This document shows, piece after piece, positions 5,432-7,393 of a stretch of 7,393 nucleotides of DNA. Source of the DNA: Pseudomonadota bacterium (GTDB lineage: Bacteria; Myxococcota; Polyangia; Polyangiales; Polyangiaceae); NCBI GenBank assembly GCA_023419055.1, contig JAEZYO010000341.1:1-7393 (forward strand), given 5' to 3'. The notes beneath the pieces were generated by a model. It did no database searches, was not told the origin of the DNA, and saw only the letters and a list, made by a program, of their open reading frames with translations. The stretch's first letter is position 1, and every line of letters starts with the position of its first letter. The translations under genes and the position numbers were made by a program.

Positions 5432-6751
5432 ATGGATCGGAAGAGTCGAGAGAGTGTGCATCGGGGCGCGTTTTGGATCGGCATCGTCGCTTGCACGGCG
5501 TACGCGGGATGCGTCGGTGACCCGCCGAAGAGGCTTGGCGCTGGTGACGGTGGATCGAGCGGGACCTCCGAAGCGCCTGGCGGCAGTAATGGCAGCGGCG
5601 CGAGTGGCGGCGGCAAGGGTGGCAAAGGTGGCCAGAATCAAGGCGGCAGCGCGGGCACGTCAGGAGCTTCCGGCAACGGCTCGGGCGGCACTGAAAACGC
5701 AGGCGGCGCTGACGGCGTCGAAGGTGGCGCGCCCGGTAGCATCGGGGGCGAAGGCGGCGGGCCGTCCGCAGAGTGCGCCGACGGTTTGGTCGCGTGTCCC
5801 GGCAGCGCAGAGTGCACGGATCTCGACGTAGGGCACAAATCGGGCAAGACCGTCAGCGACTGCGGCGAGTGCGGAGTCTCCTGTTCGCTGGATCACGCGA
5901 CGAGCTCGACGTGCTCGAGCGGCACCTGCGAGCCCGTGTGCTCGCCCGGGTTCGACGACTGCAACGCGGGAACGGCGAACGACGGCTGCGAAACGAATCT
6001 CGCCTCACCAGCTGCGTGCGGCGCGTGCGGCCGTGCTTGCGGAAAGACCGGCGTCGCGACCGCGGCATGCACGGACTCCAAGTGCACCCCGGCGTGCGCG
6101 GCGGGCTTCTTGGACTGCAACCCCGACGACGGCGACGGCTCCGACGACGGTTGTGAGCTCTATGGCGACTCTCTGACCGCCTGCGGAGCGACCTGCGAGA
6201 GCAGCGGCTCGCCTTGCACGGGTACGGAGGTCTGTCACGCAGGCACCTGCGGGGACCCTCAAGGTCTCGTCGTCTTCACCATTCCCTTCACGGCCTCCGG
6301 TCAGGTCCAGCGATATGGGAATCGCTTTACTCCCATCCCGAACCTGACGAACTCCGCGCTCGTGATGCGGGTGTACGCGCCGGGCGCGCTCAGCGGCTCC
6401 CTCTTCCTTTACCCCACGGATGGGACGGCTTCGTCTCAGGGCCCCGGCGTCACGGTGCCGCTCTCAACGCTCAGCGCAGGCTGGGTGGACGTCGAGCTCC
6501 CGATCGCCGGAGCGAACGGTGAGTTCGATCCCGTGACCGTGTTTCAGCTCACGATCGAGATATCGTCGGCGGGCGCTGGGCCTTGGGAAGAACCCACGGT
6601 GGTCTACGTGGATTCGGTCTGGTCCAAGAACGCGCTCGTGAAAGACACCTTCGACGCGAACATCGGACAGATGGTCACCTCCAGCCTCTTGAAGGTCGAG
6701 GGCTCCTCCTTGGGCTGGGTTGACGCGCTGCCACCTCCCCCGACGCCCTGA
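5432..6751 (+). CDS. Cys-rich myxobacterial-type surface lipoprotein with C-terminal beta domain
   Basis: A 439-residue exported protein, probably anchored in the outer membrane with its body outside the cytoplasm. A hydrophobic segment (about 13-26) ends in AYAGC, making Cys27 the lipidation site. Residues 36-111 are a Gly/Ser/Ala linker with almost no hydrophobic residues. Residues 115-274 are Cys-rich and contain imperfect repeats: CSPGFDDCN...DGCETNL (170-190) is echoed by CAAGFLDCN...DGCELY (222-244), each followed by an ACGA(C)-type segment. Such repeats are common in Myxococcota secreted proteins and presumably form disulfide-bonded modules. Residues 279-436 lack cysteines and alternate hydrophobic strands (VFTIPF, ALVMRVYAP, WVDVELPI, VFQLTIEI, TVVYVDSVW), which suggests a beta-sandwich of carbohydrate-binding or jelly-roll type; the ligand is unknown. 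The protein ends in a Pro run. I see no catalytic motif, so an adhesive or ligand-binding role is inference. It converges on the antitoxin gene. Confidence 0.85.
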   Translation: MDRKSRESVHRGAFWIGIVACTAYAGCVGDPPKRLGAGDGGSSGTSEAPGGSNGSGASGGGKGGKGGQNQGGSAGTSGASGNGSGGTENAGGADGVEGGAPGSIGGEGGGPSAECADGLVACPGSAECTDLDVGHKSGKTVSDCGECGVSCSLDHATSSTCSSGTCEPVCSPGFDDCNAGTANDGCETNLASPAACGACGRACGKTGVATAACTDSKCTPACAAGFLDCNPDDGDGSDDGCELYGDSLTACGATCESSGSPCTGTEVCHAGTCGDPQGLVVFTIPFTASGQVQRYGNRFTPIPNLTNSALVMRVYAPGALSGSLFLYPTDGTASSQGPGVTVPLSTLSAGWVDVELPIAGANGEFDPVTVFQLTIEISSAGAGPWEEPTVVYVDSVWSKNALVKDTFDANIGQMVTSSLLKVEGSSLGWVDALPPPPTP

Positions 6752-6770
6752 GCCTGGTTAGTTTGAATTT

Positions 6771-6800
6771 CCCGGCGATTTCTCGCAGGTCAACGCCGGG
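6771..6800. terminator. Inverted repeat at the end of the Cys-rich lipoprotein gene
   Basis: CCCGGCG (6771-6777) and CGCCGGG (6794-6800) form a perfect all-G/C 7-bp stem with a 16-nt loop, starting 19 nt after the stop codon at 6751. It lies between convergent genes, which fits a terminator serving one or both strands. No U-tract follows on either strand. Confidence 0.4.
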
Positions 6801-6808
6801 CTCGCCGT

Positions 6809-6844
6809 TGCGAGGCGCTGATCGAGCACCGGTCAGCGCCTGCA
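6809..6844. repeat. Strong inverted repeat in the convergent intergenic region
   Basis: AGGCGCTGA (6813-6821) pairs perfectly with TCAGCGCCT (6833-6841) across an 11-nt loop. Allowing G6812 to bulge, TGC (6809-6811) and GCA (6842-6844) extend the stem to 12 bp. It may act as a terminator together with its neighbours. It overlaps the end of the putative toxin relic. Confidence 0.45.
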
Positions 6845-6850
6845 CGGTCG

Positions 6851-6891
6851 CTCGTCGAGGGCTCGATCTGCCGGAGAAAGGCCTCGACGAG
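6851..6891. repeat. Perfect 10-bp inverted repeat
   Basis: CTCGTCGAGG (6851-6860) and CCTCGACGAG (6882-6891) are exact reverse complements separated by 21 nt. CT (6862-6863) and AG (6879-6880) continue the pairing past one mismatch. It lies inside the putative toxin relic, so the pairing is not explained by any accepted gene. Confidence 0.45.
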
Positions 6892-6898
6892 ATTGCGA

Positions 6899-6931
6899 CG
6901 CTTGCCTCGCTCGAACGTCGAGGAGGAAGCG
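6899..6931. repeat. Imperfect inverted repeat next to the antitoxin stop
   Basis: CGCTT (6899-6903) pairs with AAGCG (6927-6931) and CCTCG (6905-6909) with CGAGG (6919-6923), with a 1/3-nt internal loop and a 9-nt apical loop. An alternative small hairpin is CTCGA/TCGAG (6910-6922). It lies 10 nt beyond the antitoxin stop codon. Confidence 0.3.
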
Positions 6932-6941
6932 CGTCACAGCT

Positions 6942-7211
6942 TCACCGGCGACCAACGTCCTTCTGGCGTAGCTCTCGCGTCCACTCGGGGTCGACCCCAG
7001 CCTCTGCGAGATCGTGGTTGGACCGGAACGCGTCGTAGGCCGTCATGAAGGAAACGCGTGCGCCCCGCAAGCGCTCGTAGGTGGCCGCTGACATCACGAC
7101 GGCGACCTTCTTTCCTCGCCGTGTCAGCTCCACTTCCGAACCAGCCGCGACCTCGTCCACGATGTCCGAAAGCTTCGCGCGGGCACTCGCGATGCTGTAG
7201 CTCTTCGACAT
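6942..7211 (-). CDS. Phd/YefM-family antitoxin, apparently without its toxin
   Basis: An 89-residue type II antitoxin. The N-terminal half is a textbook Phd/YefM DNA-binding domain: YSIASARAKLSDIVDEVAAG (5-24) gives the first strand and helices, VELTRRGKKVAVVMSAATYE (27-46) the central hairpin and next helix. The C-terminal half, with FMTAYDAFRSNHDLAEAG (55-72) and EWTRELR, is the variable toxin-binding arm; as I recall, similar arms occur in antitoxins paired with VapC-type PIN toxins. In such systems the dimer neutralises the toxin and represses its own operon. ATG at 7211 is chosen because it gives the usual MSKSYS-like start; ATG at 7238 would add nine residues encoded by the operator itself. 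No clear Shine-Dalgarno precedes 7211. No intact toxin follows in the 190 bp before the convergent gene, and the preceding partial gene ends 101 bp upstream. Confidence 0.9.
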   Translation of the reverse strand: MSKSYSIASARAKLSDIVDEVAAGSEVELTRRGKKVAVVMSAATYERLRGARVSFMTAYDAFRSNHDLAEAGVDPEWTRELRQKDVGRR

Positions 7212-7219
7212 GTGCAAAG

Positions 7220-7241
7220 TGTACATACAGATGTACATCTG
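7220..7241 (-). promoter_or_regulatory. YefM-type operator: long and short palindromes with TGTACA cores
   Basis: Immediately upstream of the antitoxin start lie a perfect 14-bp palindrome CAGATGTACATCTG (7228-7241) and, nearer the gene, a bare TGTACA (7220-7225). The second TGTACA core is at 7232-7237, so the centres are 12 bp apart. The E. coli yefM-yoeB operator likewise has adjacent long and short palindromes with TGTACA cores and, as I recall, the same 12-bp centre spacing, with the long site distal. Autorepression by the antitoxin is therefore the likely regulation. A TATGTA lying between the cores (7222-7227, minus strand) could serve as -10. Confidence 0.75.
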
Positions 7242-7276
7242 AGCAGCGTCCCCGCTTGAATCTTCAACGTTGAGTG

Positions 7277-7294
7277 CTGGGATCGCGCTCCCAG
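7277..7294 (-). terminator. Hairpin after the partial gene at the right end
   Basis: CTGGGA and TCCCAG form a perfect 6-bp stem with a 6-nt loop, 18 nt past the stop codon of the partial minus-strand gene. It has no U-tract. It is followed by the 10-bp palindrome TCAACGTTGA (7264-7273). Together these could end the upstream transcript before the antitoxin promoter. Confidence 0.3.
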
Positions 7295-7312
7295 TTGCTC
7301 CCCCACGCGACG

Positions 7313-7393
7313 TCAGATCTTGCCTTCTCGATCGGCCTCGAAGCGAGCGCGGAGATCGAACTCCTCGATGAGCTCGCGCGGAATACCCTGCTC
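7313..7393 (-). CDS. C-terminal end of an unidentified gene
   Basis: The last 26 codons of a frame that runs off the right end of the window and stops at a TGA (7313-7315). The visible part reads EQGIPRELIEEFDLRARFEA and ends in REGKI. It has a charged, helical character and mostly G/C third positions, as in the accepted genes, while the opposite strand is interrupted. It is too short to assign a family. It is on the antitoxin strand, 101 bp upstream of that gene; the palindromic operator in the gap argues for separate transcription. Confidence 0.5.
   Translation of the reverse strand, partial: EQGIPRELIEEFDLRARFEADREGKI

Larger units (their letters stand above)
6833..6937 (-). pseudogene. 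Possible relic of the cognate toxin (PIN/VapC-like start)
   Basis: A GTG 4 nt beyond the antitoxin stop opens a 34-codon frame that starts VTRFLLDV and ends at a TGA (6833-6835). The position is where a toxin gene normally starts after a Phd/YefM antitoxin, and a short hydrophobic strand ending in Asp is how PIN-domain VapC toxins begin. The usual next residues (T/S-N-V-L) are missing, and the rest has no PIN features. A second candidate start, the GTG overlapping the antitoxin stop (GTGA), meets a stop after three codons. A decayed toxin gene is the favoured reading; chance resemblance over eight residues is a serious alternative. Confidence 0.3.

Noticed and set aside
6809..6891. An integron attC site or CRISPR-like repeat
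   Set aside because: The inverted repeats lack the GTTRRRY and RYYYAAC boxes of attC, and no direct repeats with regular spacers occur.
6833..6937. A transposase remnant (a frame containing RRNLVEAFLRQIE) in the gap beyond the antitoxin
   Set aside because: The resemblance to the C-terminal motif of IS5-like transposases covers only a few residues, lacks the DDE residues, and no terminal inverted repeats or target duplication are visible.
6942..7238. The longer antitoxin start at ATG 7238
   Set aside because: The nine extra codons are made of the TGTACA operator sequence, and family members start at the equivalent of 7211.

Overview
The window looks like a piece of chromosome from a high-GC delta-proteobacterial lineage, most likely a myxobacterium. 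The reasons are the strongly G/C-biased third codon positions, the number of lipoproteins for so short a stretch, and above all a secreted lipoprotein with a Gly/Ser linker followed by Cys-rich 'GF-DC-N-DGCE' repeats, a style typical of Myxococcota. No rRNA, tRNA, CRISPR array or intact insertion sequence is visible.

Layout. Positions 1-300 hold no convincing gene; several GC-rich hairpins lie just beyond the 3' end of the first gene. A lipoprotein with two SmpA/BLIP-like repeats (301-960, minus) is divergent from a Get3/ArsA-family ATPase (1033-1995, plus), and the 72-bp gap between them contains a long imperfect palindrome. The ATPase converges on, and its 3' end overlaps by 113 bp, a thioredoxin-fold CPFC protein (1883-2578, minus). 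Upstream of that is asparaginyl-tRNA synthetase asnS (2818-4209, minus), the only true housekeeping gene here. Divergent from asnS lie a 100-residue four-cysteine lipoprotein (4291-4593), an unrecognised protein with a zinc-ribbon-like cysteine pattern (4713-5219) and the 439-residue Cys-rich lipoprotein (5432-6751), all on plus. The right end is on minus: a Phd/YefM-type antitoxin (6942-7211) with a two-palindrome TGTACA operator, and the last 26 codons of an unidentified gene (7313-7393).

How it fits together. The genes do not form one pathway. Envelope lipoproteins, a redox protein and a chaperone-type ATPase surround asnS, mostly as single-gene transcription units. The most notable part is 6771-7241. 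The antitoxin keeps an operator that matches the Escherichia coli yefM layout (long and short palindromes, TGTACA cores, centres 12 bp apart), yet no intact toxin follows. The 190 bp downstream instead carry a short relic-like reading frame and four consecutive inverted repeats. The ATPase is also unusual: it keeps the Walker A and the second nucleotide-responsive motif but lacks the usual switch I Asp-Pro-Ala segment, and it has no paired paralogue beside it.
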